Assembly: GCF_010093205.1 (NCBI RefSeq)
Contig: NZ_PDWN01000001.1
Coordinates: 124,001-188,000 of the forward strand
From: Pseudoxanthomonas daejeonensis
GTDB lineage: Bacteria > Pseudomonadota > Gammaproteobacteria > Xanthomonadales > Xanthomonadaceae
Reading direction: 5' to 3'
Length of the DNA: 64,000 nucleotides
Notes under the pieces: model-generated
The model's database searches: none
Seen by the model: only the letters and a program-made list of their open reading frames with translations
Told to the model about the DNA's origin: nothing
Program-made: the position numbers and the translations under genes
Part shown: positions 1 to 9,629 of the stretch, one piece after another
Layout: each line of letters starts with the position of its first letter
How positions within the stretch are numbered: position 1 is the stretch's first letter

Positions 1-2
1 CG

Positions 3-311
3 CTGCGGGAAGCCCTCGTCCACATGAACCGGCATTACGCCGGGAACATCCGCATCCACGACCTGCTGGCGATCACCGGCTTCTCGGCTTCCAAGCTTGA
101 ACGCACCTTCCAGAAAGTGTTCCAGCTCACGCCGCTGCAGCTGCTGAGCCGGATCCGGATCCAGGCGGCGATGCATCGCCTGCACGGCCCGGGCAACATC
201 GCCTCGATCGCCCAGGCCTGCGGCTTCGGCGACCAGAGCGCATTCACCCGCCGCTTCGTGGCCCTGGTCGGAATGACCCCGAGCGAATACCGGGCGCTGC
301 GCCAGCCCTGA
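3..311 (+). CDS. AraC-family transcriptional regulator, C-terminal part (cut by window edge)
   Basis: The reading frame is open from the first bases of the window, so the gene starts upstream; only the last ~100 residues are visible. They form the double helix-turn-helix DNA-binding domain of AraC/XylS proteins: a first helical unit around ITGFSASKLERTFQKVF, then the typical second unit with IAQACGFGDQSAFTRRF and the closing GMTPSEYR. The effector-binding domain is not visible, so the ligand is unknown. The gene is followed in the same direction by putA after ~175 bp. Regulation of putA by this protein is possible but unsupported by any visible site. Confidence 0.85.
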   Translation: MREALVHMNRHYAGNIRIHDLLAITGFSASKLERTFQKVFQLTPLQLLSRIRIQAAMHRLHGPGNIASIAQACGFGDQSAFTRRFVALVGMTPSEYRALRQP

Positions 312-485
312 GCCTGCCGCGGGGCGGTTTGTGCCGGCCCGGGCGGCCATCGCGCCGGAATCCGTCAAGCCAGCCGCGGCCGGCGGCGCCATCATGGCCG
401 CTTCCCGCGCCCGCCCGGGCCCGTCGCCACTGCGCCCGTCCGAAGCCGGATGCCGGCGGCGTTCGTCCTCCTGCCGATACCCGCC

Positions 486-3400
486 ATGACCGCCCAAGCC
501 ACGCCCCCATCCTGCACGCCGCCCGCCGACGCCCCCGCTGCCGATGCGCCGATCCCGGTCGTCGCCACCGGCAGCGCCGCCACGCCATCGCCGCTGCGCG
601 CCGCGATCACCGCGGCTTGGCTGCGCGACGAGGACACCCACGTCCGCGAGCTGCTGGTGCAGGCCCGGCAGGACGCGCTGGCACAGGACGAGATCGACGC
701 GCTGGCCGCCGACCTGGTCCGCCGCGTGCGCGCCCGCGCCCAGGACCAGGGCGCGATCGAAGCCTTCATGCGCCAGTACGACCTGGGCAGCGAGGAAGGC
801 GTGCTGCTGATGTGCGTGGCCGAAGCCCTGCTGCGCATCCCCGACCAGGAAACCGCCGACAAGCTGATCCGCGACAAGCTCGGCGACGCCGACTGGGAAA
901 AGCACCTGGGCCAGAGCGAATCGGTGCTGGTCAACGCCTCGACCTGGGGGCTGATGCTCACCGGCAGGCTGGTCAACCTCAACGACCTCACCCGCCACGA
1001 CGTGCCCGGCGCGTTCAAGCGCCTGGTCGGCCGCGTCGGCGAGCCGGTGGTGCGCCTGGCCGTGCGCCAGGCGATGCGGATCATGGGCCATCAGTTCGTC
1101 ATGGGCCGCACGATCTCCGAAGCGCTGTCGCGTTCGAAGAAAGGCGACAACGCCGCCTACCGCTATTCGTTCGACATGCTCGGCGAAGGCGCGCTGACAA
1201 TGAAGGACGCGCAGCGCTACCTGCAGGCGTACCGCGACGCGATCCACGCGATCGGGCGCAGCGGCAACCATGCCGCTGGCGACGTCTTCGCCGCGCCCAG
1301 CATTTCGATCAAGCTTTCCGCGCTGTTCCCGCGCTACGAACACGCCAAGCGCGAGCGGGTCATGGCCGAGCTCGCACCGGCGGTGCTGGAACTGGCGCAC
1401 CTGGCGAAGGGCTATGGCATCGGCTACACGGTCGATGCCGAGGAAAGCGACCGCCTGGAGCTGTCGCTGGACCTGATCGAGGCGACCTTCTCCGATCCGT
1501 CCCTCGATGGCTGGGAAGGCTACGGCCTGGCGGTGCAGGCGTACCAGAAGCGCGCGCCGTTCGTGATCGACTTCCTCGCCGACCTGGCCCGCCGCGTCGG
1601 CCGCCGCATCCCGGTGCGCCTGGTCAAGGGCGCGTACTGGGACGCGGAGATCAAGCGCGCCCAGGTCGAGGGCCAGGCCGGCTACCCGGTGTTCACCCGC
1701 AAGCAGAACACCGACGTGTCCTACCTGGCGACGGCCCGGCGCATGTTCGGCCATGGCGACGCCTTGTACCCGATGTTCGCCACGCACAACGCGCAGACCA
1801 TCGCGGCGATCAGGGCGATCGCGAAGGGCCGGCCATACGAGCACCAGAAGCTGCACGGCATGGGCGACGACCTGTATGCCGAAGTGGTGCCGGCCGACCG
1901 CCTCGGCGTGCCGTGCCGCGTGTACGCGCCGGTGGGCAGCCACGAGGACCTGCTGCCGTACCTGGTGCGCCGCCTGCTCGAGAACGGCGCCAACTCCAGC
2001 TTCGTCAACCGGATCACCGACGAGGACGTGCCGGTGGCCGAACTGATCCAGGACCCGGTCGCCGCGGTGGCCGGCTTCGATTCGGGCGGCTCCTCCATCG
2101 CCCATCCGCGCATCCCCTTGCCGCGCGATCTCTTCATCCAGCAAGGCTTCGACAGGAACAACTCCATGGGCGCCAACTTCGCCGACGACAACGAACTGAA
2201 GACGCTGGCCGGGCGCCTCGGCGAACATGCCGGCCCCTGGCGCGCCGCACCGCTGGTGCCTGGCGCCGCGCAGGCCAGCAGCGAAAGCCTCGCGGTCACC
2301 AGTCCAGCCGACCGCCACCAGGTCGTGGGCCACTGGCAGCCGGCCGATGCCGCCACCGTGCAGCGCGCGCTGGCCAATGCCGTGTCCGCGCAGCCGGCCT
2401 GGGACCTCACCCCCGCCGCCAGCCGCGCCGCGATCCTCGAACACGCCGCCACCCTGCTCGAGCAGCGCATGCCGGAGTTCATGGCGCTGTGCGTGCGCGA
2501 AGCCGGCAAGACCCTGCCCGACTCGGTCGCCGAAGTGCGCGAGGCGGTCGACTTCCTGCGCTACTACGCCAGCCAGGCGCGCCGCCAGTTCGGCGCACCC
2601 GAGCAGCTGCCCGGGCCGACCGGCGAATCCAACGTGCTGCAGCTGCAAGGCCGCGGCGTGTTCGTGTGCATCAGCCCGTGGAACTTCCCGCTGGCGATCT
2701 TCCTGGGCCAGGTCGCCGCAGCGCTGGCCGCCGGCAACAGCGTGATCGCCAAGCCGGCCGAACAGACCAACCTCATCGGGCATGCGGCGGTGAAGCTGCT
2801 GCACGAAGCCGGCGTTCCCGAACAGGTCCTGCAGTTCGTGCCCGGCGACGGCGCCACCGTCGGTGCGGCGCTGACCGCCGACGCGCGCGTGGCCGGCGTG
2901 GCCTTCACCGGTTCCACCGACACAGCACGCGCGATCAACCGCGCGCTGGCCGCGCGCGACGAGGCGCCCATCGCGGTGCTGATCGCCGAGACCGGCGGCC
3001 AGAACGCGCTCATCGCCGACTCCTCCGCACTGCCCGAACAGCTGGTCAAGGATGCGATCGGTTCCGCCTTCACCTCCGCCGGCCAGCGCTGCTCGGCCGC
3101 GCGCGTGCTGTTCGTGCAGGACGACATCGCCGACAAGGTGATGACGATGCTCGCCGGCGCGATGGCCGAACTGAAGGTCGGCGACCCCGGCCTGCTGGCC
3201 ACCGACGTCGGCCCGGTGATCGATGCCGACGCACTGGAGCTGCTGCAGGCCCATGCCCAGCGCATGGACCGCGAGGCCCGGCACATCGCCACCGTCCCGG
3301 TGGACGCCGGCGCCGCGCAGGGCACGTTCTTCGCCCCGCGCGCCTACGAACTGCAGTCGCTTTCGCAGCTGCGAAGCGAGGTGTTCGGTCCGGTGCTGCA

Positions 3401-3728
3401 CGTGCTGCGCTGGAAGGCCGAGCACCTGGACGCGGTGATCGAGCAGGTCAACGCCACCGGCTACGGCCTGACCCTGGGCATCCATTCGCGCATCGACGAG
3501 ACCGTGGACCGGATCGTGTCGCGGGTGAAGGTCGGCAACGTCTACGTCAACCGCAACCAGATCGGCGCGGTGGTCGGCGTGCAGCCCTTCGGCGGCCAGG
3601 GCCTCTCGGGCACCGGCCCCAAGGCCGGCGGCCCGCACTACCTGCCGCGCTTCGCCACCGAGAAGACCGTGACCGTCAACACCACCGCCGCCGGTGGCAA
3701 CGCTTCGCTGCTGACCCTGGGCGACTGA
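486..3728 (+). CDS. putA: Bifunctional proline dehydrogenase / L-glutamate-gamma-semialdehyde dehydrogenase PutA
   Basis: Oxidises proline to glutamate in two steps: an FAD-dependent proline dehydrogenase feeding electrons to the quinone pool, and an NAD-dependent aldehyde dehydrogenase. The N-terminal half carries the PRODH barrel (residues ~170-480, with KLSALFPRYE and RLVKGAYWDAEIKRAQ). The C-terminal half is an aldehyde dehydrogenase with the PWNFPLAIFLGQ and ETGGQNALI motifs and the catalytic Cys in SAGQRCSA (Cys869 from this start). The ribbon-helix-helix DNA-binding domain of trifunctional enterobacterial PutA is absent, so this is a bifunctional form that cannot repress itself. Neither the ATG at 486 nor the in-frame ATG at 450 has a clear Shine-Dalgarno; 486 gives an N-terminus of about the expected length. 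A strong hairpin follows the stop. Confidence 0.96.
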   Translation: MTAQATPPSCTPPADAPAADAPIPVVATGSAATPSPLRAAITAAWLRDEDTHVRELLVQARQDALAQDEIDALAADLVRRVRARAQDQGAIEAFMRQYDLGSEEGVLLMCVAEALLRIPDQETADKLIRDKLGDADWEKHLGQSESVLVNASTWGLMLTGRLVNLNDLTRHDVPGAFKRLVGRVGEPVVRLAVRQAMRIMGHQFVMGRTISEALSRSKKGDNAAYRYSFDMLGEGALTMKDAQRYLQAYRDAIHAIGRSGNHAAGDVFAAPSISIKLSALFPRYEHAKRERVMAELAPAVLELAHLAKGYGIGYTVDAEESDRLELSLDLIEATFSDPSLDGWEGYGLAVQAYQKRAPFVIDFLADLARRVGRRIPVRLVKGAYWDAEIKRAQVEGQAGYPVFTRKQNTDVSYLATARRMFGHGDALYPMFATHNAQTIAAIRAIAKGRPYEHQKLHGMGDDLYAEVVPADRLGVPCRVYAPVGSHEDLLPYLVRRLLENGANSSFVNRITDEDVPVAELIQDPVAAVAGFDSGGSSIAHPRIPLPRDLFIQQGFDRNNSMGANFADDNELKTLAGRLGEHAGPWRAAPLVPGAAQASSESLAVTSPADRHQVVGHWQPADAATVQRALANAVSAQPAWDLTPAASRAAILEHAATLLEQRMPEFMALCVREAGKTLPDSVAEVREAVDFLRYYASQARRQFGAPEQLPGPTGESNVLQLQGRGVFVCISPWNFPLAIFLGQVAAALAAGNSVIAKPAEQTNLIGHAAVKLLHEAGVPEQVLQFVPGDGATVGAALTADARVAGVAFTGSTDTARAINRALAARDEAPIAVLIAETGGQNALIADSSALPEQLVKDAIGSAFTSAGQRCSAARVLFVQDDIADKVMTMLAGAMAELKVGDPGLLATDVGPVIDADALELLQAHAQRMDREARHIATVPVDAGAAQGTFFAPRAYELQSLSQLRSEVFGPVLHVLRWKAEHLDAVIEQVNATGYGLTLGIHSRIDETVDRIVSRVKVGNVYVNRNQIGAVVGVQPFGGQGLSGTGPKAGGPHYLPRFATEKTVTVNTTAAGGNASLLTLGD

Positions 3729-3751
3729 TCGCAGCTGAACGCGAGTGACGG

Positions 3752-3780
3752 AGGAAGGGGCGCTCGATGCGCCCCTTCCT
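3752..3780 (+). terminator. Rho-independent-like terminator of putA
   Basis: Perfect 12-bp stem (AGGAAGGGGCGC / GCGCCCCTTCCT) with a 5-nt loop, starting 23 bp after the putA stop and followed by GTTTG. The T-run is short, as is common in GC-rich genomes. Confidence 0.75.
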
Positions 3781-3909
3781 GTTTGCGCGCGCGGGTGACT
3801 TCAGGGGCTTGCCTGCCCGCAACGCATCGGCGACGCTTGGGTCGTCCCGATGGAAGCGGGGCACATCGGAGGCGGGCCGGCGGCGTCCGCGGCGGGGACA
3901 GGGAGGCGG

Positions 3910-5061
3910 ATGACTACCGATTTCTACAACCTTCTGCTGACCGACTGCGCGCTGGCACTGATCCTGCTGGGCCTGTTCTGGTACGTGTCGAGGGTTTCGC
4001 GCGGGGTGCGCGGCATCGCGTCGTGGGGCGCGGGGCATTTCATCTATTCGCTGGGTGCGGCGATGCTCGACGGCACCGCCACCGGGCTGGAGCGCGCCGG
4101 TTCGGCGACCGCGACCGTGGTGGTCGCGGCCATCGGCGGCATCCTCGCCTGCGGCGGCCTGGCCGTGCTTGCGGGCGCGACCATCAAGTTCGTCCAGCAA
4201 CGCCCGCTGCGGCGCACCGAATGGATGCTGGTGCCGGCATTCGTCGCCCTTTCTTTGCTGGCCTGGCTGGCCGGCGACGCGATCGACGGCCAGGGCGCGG
4301 CGATGAGCCTGGCCGAACTGGCCATGCTGGCGGTGATGCTGTGGCAGCTGCGCCAGCTCGACACCCCGCCGCTGCGCGTGCCGGCGCGACTGGTGATGCT
4401 GGGCTGCATGGTGCTGGCCTTCCTCTATGGCCGCGACCTGTTGCATGCCTTCACCGGCCGCTACGGCCCCAACGACGCCTGGGTCAATGTCGACCTGTCG
4501 ACGTGGTACCTGATCAACTTCTGCATGCTGATGCTGACCAGCTTCCGCGCCGCCGAATCCTTGCGGCAGACCGCGATGCTCGATCCGCTCACCGGCACGC
4601 TCAACCGGCGCGGACTGTTCGCCCGGCTCGACCCGGACCTGGAACGGCTGACCCGCGAGGGCCACCTGGCGGTGATCGCGCTGGACCTGGACCACTTCAA
4701 GCGGGTCAACGACCGCTACGGGCACGAGATCGGCGACCTGGTGCTGCAGAAGCTCAGCGACACGATCCGCAGCCAGACCCGCGAGCACGACGTGTTCGCG
4801 CGCACCGGGGGCGAGGAGTTCGTGATCGTGGTGACCGGCCCGGACGCGCATAACGCGCACCACCTGGCCGAGCGCATCCGCGTCTCGCTGTCGACCATGC
4901 GCCTGGATCCGCCGGCGCCGCCGGTGCGGGTCACCAGCAGCCTGGGCGTGGCCATGTCGAACCGGTCGATGCCGCTGTCGATGCTGATGCGCGGCGCCGA
5001 CGAGGCGCTCTATACCGCCAAGCGTGCCGGCCGCGACTGCGTGGTGACGCACACGCTGTAA
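3910..5061 (+). CDS. Membrane-bound diguanylate cyclase (GGDEF protein)
   Basis: Predicted to make the second messenger c-di-GMP from two GTP. The N-terminal ~210 residues are hydrophobic, with about six or seven membrane segments and no recognised sensor fold. A C-terminal GGDEF domain follows, with DPLTGTLNRRG at its start and the active-site signature GGEEF at residues 300-304. The product-inhibition I-site is intact: R-E-H-D at 291-294, exactly five residues before GGEEF. The ATG at 3910 has GGGAGG just upstream; an in-frame ATG at 3850 would add 20 poorly conserved-looking residues and lacks a site. It stands alone between putA and the convergent tyrS, so the input signal is unknown. Confidence 0.9.
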   Translation: MTTDFYNLLLTDCALALILLGLFWYVSRVSRGVRGIASWGAGHFIYSLGAAMLDGTATGLERAGSATATVVVAAIGGILACGGLAVLAGATIKFVQQRPLRRTEWMLVPAFVALSLLAWLAGDAIDGQGAAMSLAELAMLAVMLWQLRQLDTPPLRVPARLVMLGCMVLAFLYGRDLLHAFTGRYGPNDAWVNVDLSTWYLINFCMLMLTSFRAAESLRQTAMLDPLTGTLNRRGLFARLDPDLERLTREGHLAVIALDLDHFKRVNDRYGHEIGDLVLQKLSDTIRSQTREHDVFARTGGEEFVIVVTGPDAHNAHHLAERIRVSLSTMRLDPPAPPVRVTSSLGVAMSNRSMPLSMLMRGADEALYTAKRAGRDCVVTHTL

Positions 5062-5119
5062 CGGCGTGCAGGCGCCAGTTCCACCGCTTCCCACAGGGTT
5101 GCGCCGACTTGCCTCTCTT

Positions 5120-5157
5120 TGTAGGAGCGGGCATGACCGCGACACCGACGCCGTCGG
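5120..5157 (+). repeat. REP-like extragenic repeat, left arm
   Basis: A 38-bp element beginning TGTAGGAGCGGGCATGACC and ending CGCCGTCGG. An exact reverse-complement copy lies at 5287-5324, 129 bp further on. Both lie in the 288-bp gap between two convergent genes (diguanylate cyclase and tyrS), which otherwise shows no gene. Confidence 0.85.
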
Positions 5158-5286
5158 TAGATGCGACACCTTCGTCCACCAATGCTCCGGCCGTTACTAC
5201 GTCATCCAACATGACGGCCGTGCACCACTTGCAGGCGCGAGGGAGAAGGCATCGACGGACCGGGGCGCCTTCAAACGTCGATCATG

Positions 5287-5324
5287 CCGACGGCGTCGGT
5301 GTCGCGGTCATGCCCGCTCCTACA
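5287..5324 (-). repeat. REP-like extragenic repeat, right arm
   Basis: Exact 38-bp inverse copy of the element at 5120-5157. Head-to-head copies like this could fold into a long hairpin in the readthrough transcript and may serve as the shared terminator for the convergent genes. Related copies occur at 46450-46475 and 46520-46543. Confidence 0.85.
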
Positions 5325-5349
5325 GAAGCGGAGCAATGCGTCGGCCGCT

Positions 5350-6600
5350 TCAGCCGGCGACCAGCCTCACCCGCGCGAAGTTGCGCTTGCCGACCTGCAG
5401 CACGCCTTCGAAACCGGGCGCGAACGACTGGGTCGCGTCCTCGACCACCACGCCCTCGACCTTGACCGCGCGCTCCTTGAGCTTGCGGTTGGCCTCCGAG
5501 TTGGACGGGGTGATCCCGGCGGCGGTGAGCAGCGCGGCGATGCGGATACCTTCGGCCGGCACCAGCACGTCCTGCAGCGGCAGGGATGAAGTATCGCCCT
5601 GTCCGGTGACCACCGCATGCCAGCCGGCGATGGCCTGCTCGGCGGCGGCGGCATCGTGGAAACGCGTAGCCAGCTCGCGCGCCAGGCGCAGCTTGACCTC
5701 GCGCGGGTTCAACGCGCCGGACTCGACGTCCGCGCGCAGCTTCGCCGCCTCGGCCACCGAGATGTCGAAGCTGAGCAGGTCGATCCAGCGCCAGGTCAGG
5801 TCGTCGCCGATCTTCATCGTCTTGGTCACGATGTCGATCGCCGGCTCGCTGATGCCGATGTAGTTGCCCAGCGACTTGCTCATCTTGTTGACGCCATCCA
5901 GGCCTTCCAGCAACGGCATGGTCAGCACGATCTGCGGCTTCTGCCCGTGGTGCTCCTGCAGGCCACGGCCCATCAGCAGGTTGAACTTCTGGTCGGTGCC
6001 GCCCAGCTCCACGTCCGCCTCCAGCGCCACCGAGTCGTAGCCCTGCACCAGCGGGTAGAGGAACTCGTGGATGGCGATCGACTGCTGCGCCGCGTAGCGC
6101 TTGGCGAAGTCGTCGCGCTCGAGCATGCGCGCCACCGTGTGCTGGCCGGCCAGGCGGATCATGTCGGCCGCCGACATCTTCCCGAACCACTCGCTGTTGA
6201 AGCGCACTTCGGTGCGCTCGCGGTCCAGCACCTTGAACACCTGCTCCTCGTAGGTGCGGGCATTGGCCAGCACGTCCTCGCGGGTCAGCGGCTTGCGGGT
6301 GACGTTCTTGCCGGTCGGGTCGCCGATCATCCCGGTGAAGTCGCCGATCAGGAAGATCACCTGGTGCCCCAGGTCCTGGAACTGGCGCATCTTGTTCAGC
6401 AGGACGGTGTGGCCGATGTGCAGGTCCGGCGCGGTCGGGTCGAAGCCGGCCTTGACCCGCAGCGGGCGGCCCCCGGCCTTCATCGAGGCGGCGAGGCGCT
6501 CCGCCAGCTCCTCGCGCTTGAGGATCTCGTCGGCACCGCGACCGAGCAGGGCTAGGGACTCTTCAACGGACTTCTGCTCGGAAAACACGACCGACTCCAC
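5350..6600 (-). CDS. tyrS: Tyrosyl-tRNA synthetase
   Basis: Charges tRNA-Tyr with tyrosine. Class I synthetase signatures are present: the HIGH-type motif in [13 protein letters not shown] and the KMSKS loop in [10 protein letters not shown] Rossmann fold comes first and an S4-type RNA-binding domain closes the protein ([21 protein letters not shown] and on). The spacing and motif forms are those of the shorter TyrRS type found in Xanthomonas and Pseudomonas. The frame opens with a GTG at 6600, giving 416 residues; shorter starts cannot be excluded. It is divergent from the M23 peptidase gene, an arrangement common in gammaproteobacteria. Confidence 0.95.
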   Translation of the reverse strand: MESVVFSEQKSVEESLALLGRGADEILKREELAERLAASMKAGGRPLRVKAGFDPTAPDLHIGHTVLLNKMRQFQDLGHQVIFLIGDFTGMIGDPTGKNVTRKPLTREDVLANARTYEEQVFKVLDRERTEVRFNSEWFGKMSAADMIRLAGQHTVARMLERDDFAKRYAAQQSIAIHEFLYPLVQGYDSVALEADVELGGTDQKFNLLMGRGLQEHHGQKPQIVLTMPLLEGLDGVNKMSKSLGNYIGISEPAIDIVTKTMKIGDDLTWRWIDLLSFDISVAEAAKLRADVESGALNPREVKLRLARELATRFHDAAAAEQAIAGWHAVVTGQGDTSSLPLQDVLVPAEGIRIAALLTAAGITPSNSEANRKLKERAVKVEGVVVEDATQSFAPGFEGVLQVGKRNFARVRLVAG

Positions 6601-6683
6601 AGTTCTGGCGATGACAAACTTGAACGAAATGTTACGTGCGGGTTAACTGGAAAGCCAGAAGAAAGTTCAGGTTCTTCAATGGT

Positions 6684-6712
6684 TTGACGCACTACTTTCA
6701 GGTGACTATGTT
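6684..6712 (+). promoter_or_regulatory. Putative sigma-70 promoter for the M23 peptidase gene
   Basis: TTGACG, a 17-nt spacer, then TATGTT, inside an AT-richer patch of the tyrS/peptidase divergent gap and ~48 nt before the peptidase start. It matches five of six -35 positions and four of six -10 positions. Not tested experimentally. Confidence 0.5.
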
Positions 6713-6759
6713 ACGCGCCAGTGGGCCGCGCTCCGGGGTCCCGTGAAGGAAGTTAAGCG

Positions 6760-8175
6760 ATGTCCCTGACCGACCACGGCCGCGTCCGCAAGCAGCAGTT
6801 CCACGACCGCCTCGGCATCCTTCACCACCGTAACCTGCACCGCAAGCTGAAGGAGCGGTTCCCCGCCGCCTTCAACACCCGCTGGACGCGCCGCCACTGG
6901 CTGCACGCCAGCCTGTTCGCCACCCTCGGCGCGCTGCTGGCCACCATCGTCCCCGGCTTCTCCGCGCAGCTGGAACCGGAGCGCCAGGCCAACGCGATGC
7001 TGCCGCTGGTCCTGCCCCCGCTGACGGTGCGCTCCACCGGCGAGACGGCCGGCTACTGGGAAGTCGTGCAGATCGAGCGCGGGCAGACCCTGGGCTCGGT
7101 GTTCGGGCAGGTCGGCGTGCCGGCCAGCACGATGCACCGGATCCTGGACAACCCGGCCAACCGCGACGCGCTGACCCGGCTGCGTCCCGGTGCCGAAATC
7201 GCTTTCCAGCGCGACGCCGACGGCGAGCTGCGCGGCTTCCGCTTCGACCGCAGCCCGACCCAGCGGGTCGAACTGCGCCTGCAGGGCGAAAGCATCCACG
7301 AGAAGGTGCTCGAGCGCGCCACCACCACCCGCCTGGCGGTGACCAGCGCCGAGATCGACCACTCGCTGTATGCCGCGGGCCGCAAGGCCGGCCTGAGCCC
7401 GGCGGCGATCGCGGTGATGACCGACGAGATCTTCAAGTACGACATCGACTTCAAGGACGTCCAGCCGGGCGACCGCTTCAGCGCGGTGGTCGAGGAGACC
7501 TGGCGCGAGGGCGAGCGGATCGGCACCGGCCGGATCCTGGCCGCGACCTTCAGCACCAACGGCAAGAGCTATACGGGCTTCCGCTTCGAGCGCAACGGCA
7601 AGGCCGAATACTTCACCGCCGACGGCCGGCCGCTGAAGAAGAGCTTCATCCGCATGCCGATCCCGTATGCGCGCCTGTCGTCGAACTTCGGCGCGCGCCG
7701 GCACCCGGTGCTGGGCAAGATGCGCATGCACAAGGGCGTGGACTATGCCGCCGGCACCGGCACGCCGATCATGGCCGCAGGCGATGCGCGCGTGCAGTTC
7801 GTCGGCACCCAGCGCGGCTACGGCAACGTGGTGATCCTCGACCACGGCCGTGGCCACACCACGCTGTACGCGCACATGTCGCGCTTCGGCAAGGTCAGGA
7901 AGGGCCAGCAGGTCGGCCAGGGCACCGTCATCGGCTACGTCGGCGCCACCGGCCTGGCCACCGGCCCGCACCTGCACTACGAATTTCGCGTCAACGGCGT
8001 GCACCGCAACCCGCTGTCGGTGACCATGCCCCCGCCGGAGCCGCTGAAGGGCGGCGACCTGGCGGCGTTCCGCGCGGCGACCGCGCCGACCCTGGCGCGG
8101 ATGGAGTCGATGGAGAAGCTGATGTTCGCCCACGCCGACACGGCCAAGGCGAAGAAGAAGGACAAGCGCGGCTGA
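6760..8175 (+). CDS. M23-family murein DD-endopeptidase (MepM-like)
   Basis: Predicted periplasmic zinc metallopeptidase that cuts peptide cross-links in peptidoglycan. A basic cytoplasmic N-terminus precedes one membrane anchor at about residues 48-68 (ASLFATLGALLATIVPGFSA). An OapA/LysM-like region and a second, mostly beta, domain follow, and the LytM/M23 catalytic domain is at ~305-420. Zinc ligands and catalytic residues are visible: H324 and D328 in MHKGVDYAAG, and H404/H406 in HLHYEF. AAGGAAG precedes the ATG. It lies just upstream of anmK in the same direction, so cell-wall cutting and recycling of the released sugar are encoded side by side. Confidence 0.92.
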   Translation: MSLTDHGRVRKQQFHDRLGILHHRNLHRKLKERFPAAFNTRWTRRHWLHASLFATLGALLATIVPGFSAQLEPERQANAMLPLVLPPLTVRSTGETAGYWEVVQIERGQTLGSVFGQVGVPASTMHRILDNPANRDALTRLRPGAEIAFQRDADGELRGFRFDRSPTQRVELRLQGESIHEKVLERATTTRLAVTSAEIDHSLYAAGRKAGLSPAAIAVMTDEIFKYDIDFKDVQPGDRFSAVVEETWREGERIGTGRILAATFSTNGKSYTGFRFERNGKAEYFTADGRPLKKSFIRMPIPYARLSSNFGARRHPVLGKMRMHKGVDYAAGTGTPIMAAGDARVQFVGTQRGYGNVVILDHGRGHTTLYAHMSRFGKVRKGQQVGQGTVIGYVGATGLATGPHLHYEFRVNGVHRNPLSVTMPPPEPLKGGDLAAFRAATAPTLARMESMEKLMFAHADTAKAKKKDKRG

Positions 8176-8264
8176 GCCCAGCGCAGGCGCCCCGGCGCGG
8201 ACGCCTGCCCGCGAACCGCCACGCCAGGGATGCCGCATCACCACCTCCGTCGTCCAGACGCCCT

Positions 8265-8289
8265 GTCGCGGCCATGCCTGCTCCTGCAG
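8265..8289 (-). repeat. Degenerate REP-like repeat
   Basis: GTCGCGGCCATGCCTGCTCC followed by TGCAG resembles the inverse REP-like element seen at 5287-5324 and 46520-46543 with a few substitutions. It sits in the 161-bp gap between the peptidase gene and anmK. A GCAGGCG/CGCCTGC hairpin (8183-8208) in the same gap may be a weak terminator. Confidence 0.5.
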
Positions 8290-8336
8290 GCGGATGCGCC
8301 ATCGCCGCGACCCCGGGTTCCGGATAACCTGCGCGC

Positions 8337-9449
8337 ATGTCGCACCTCTACCTTGGCCTGATCTCCGGCACCAGCGCCGACGGCATCGACGCCGCGCTGG
8401 TCGAATTCCCCGATGGCACCAGTGCACGCGGCCTGCAGTTGCGCGCCGCGCGCGTGCACCCCTGGCCCGCCGCCCTGCGCGAGCGCCTGGTCGCACTGGG
8501 CCAGGGCGGCGAGCTGACATCGCTGGATGAACTGGGCCGGCTCGACGTGCAGGTGGCGCAGCAGTTCGCCGACGCGGCCCTGTCGCTGCTCGACGATGCA
8601 GGCATCAGCCCGCGACAGGTCGCCGCGATCGGTTCCCACGGCCAGACCCTGCGCCATCGGCCGCATGGCGATGCACCCTTCACGATGCAGGTCGGCGATG
8701 GCAGCGTGATCGCCGAACGCACCGGCATCGCCACCGTCGCCGACTTCCGTCGCCGCGATGTCGCCGCCGGTGGCCATGGCGCACCGCTGGTGCCGGCCTT
8801 CCACGCCGCGCTGCTGCATTCGCCGGACGAAGACCGCGCGGTGCTCAACCTCGGCGGGATCGGCAACTACACGCTGCTGCCGCGCGTGGGCACGGTGCGC
8901 GGCTTCGATACCGGCCCGGCCAATGCCCTGCTCGATGCCTGGTGCCTGCGCCACACCGGCGAGGCGTTCGACGCCGGTGGCGCGTTCGCCGCCCGCGGCC
9001 GGATCGACGACGCGCTCCTGGCACGGCTGCTCGACGACCCCTGGTTCGCACTGCCGCCGCCCAAGAGCACCGGCCGCGAACAGTTCCACCTGGACTGGGT
9101 GCGCACGCGACTGCATGGCGGCGAATCACCCGCCGACGTGCAGGCGACCCTGCTGGAGCTGAGCGCGGTGACCATCGCCCGCGCGCTCGGTGCGCACCAG
9201 CCGGGCACCGCGCGGGTGATCGCCTGCGGCGGTGGCGTGCGCAACCCGCAGCTGCTGGCGCGCATCGCCGCGCACCTGCCGCACGCGCGCATCGGATCCA
9301 CCGACGCGCATGGGCTGGATCCGGATTTCGTCGAGGCCATGGCGTTCGCCTGGCTGGCGCGGGAAACGCTCGCCCAGCGGCCGGGCAACCTGCCCGCGGT
9401 GACCGGCGCGCGCGGGCCGCGCGTGCTCGGCGTGGCGCATCCCGCCTGA
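8337..9449 (+). CDS. anmK: Anhydro-N-acetylmuramic acid kinase
   Basis: Phosphorylates and opens 1,6-anhydro-MurNAc to MurNAc-6-phosphate, a cytoplasmic step of peptidoglycan recycling. The 370-residue length is normal for the family. The N-terminal phosphate-binding loop [18 protein letters not shown] is typical, followed by [27 protein letters not shown] and the second nucleotide-binding element NLGGIGNYT. The ATG at 8337 lacks a clear Shine-Dalgarno, but the N-terminus aligns with the usual start of the domain. The AmpG-like permease that would import the substrate lies in this window at 17385-18704. Confidence 0.96.
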   Translation: MSHLYLGLISGTSADGIDAALVEFPDGTSARGLQLRAARVHPWPAALRERLVALGQGGELTSLDELGRLDVQVAQQFADAALSLLDDAGISPRQVAAIGSHGQTLRHRPHGDAPFTMQVGDGSVIAERTGIATVADFRRRDVAAGGHGAPLVPAFHAALLHSPDEDRAVLNLGGIGNYTLLPRVGTVRGFDTGPANALLDAWCLRHTGEAFDAGGAFAARGRIDDALLARLLDDPWFALPPPKSTGREQFHLDWVRTRLHGGESPADVQATLLELSAVTIARALGAHQPGTARVIACGGGVRNPQLLARIAAHLPHARIGSTDAHGLDPDFVEAMAFAWLARETLAQRPGNLPAVTGARGPRVLGVAHPA

Positions 9450-9498
9450 GAGCCGAGCGCTCGCAGAGCGGGCATCGCTCCGCTGCTCCTTCGCTTTT

Positions 9499-9522
9499 CA
9501 TAGGACGGGGCTTGACCCGCTG
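9499..9522 (+). repeat. Second family of extragenic inverted repeat, left arm
   Basis: CATAGGACGGGGCTTGACCC plus GCTG. A similar sequence in inverse orientation is at 9549-9572, and another similar copy is at 21240-21261. It lies between convergent anmK and the TonB receptor gene. Confidence 0.6.
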
Positions 9523-9548
9523 CCTTGCGTTGCCGTGTGCGTGAAGAG

Positions 9549-9572
9549 CAGCGGGCCAAACCCCGCTCTACG
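9549..9572 (-). repeat. Second family of extragenic inverted repeat, right arm
   Basis: CAGCGGGCCAAACCCCGCTC plus TACG. This is an imperfect inverse of the element at 9499-9522. Confidence 0.6.
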
Positions 9573-9629
9573 AAGCCGCCGCGTCGTTATCGATGCGAGT
9601 GCCGCACCGGCACCGCCAATCGAAAAATG

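Noticed and set aside
450-485. Upstream ATG of putA as the true start
   Set aside because: It adds 12 residues without homology or a ribosome site; the ATG at 486 is preferred, although neither has a clear Shine-Dalgarno.
329-3748. 1139-residue open frame overlapping putA on the same strand
   Set aside because: Its translation is a Pro/Arg/Ala-rich string with no domain, the usual +1-frame shadow of a GC-rich gene; the PutA frame is fully conserved.
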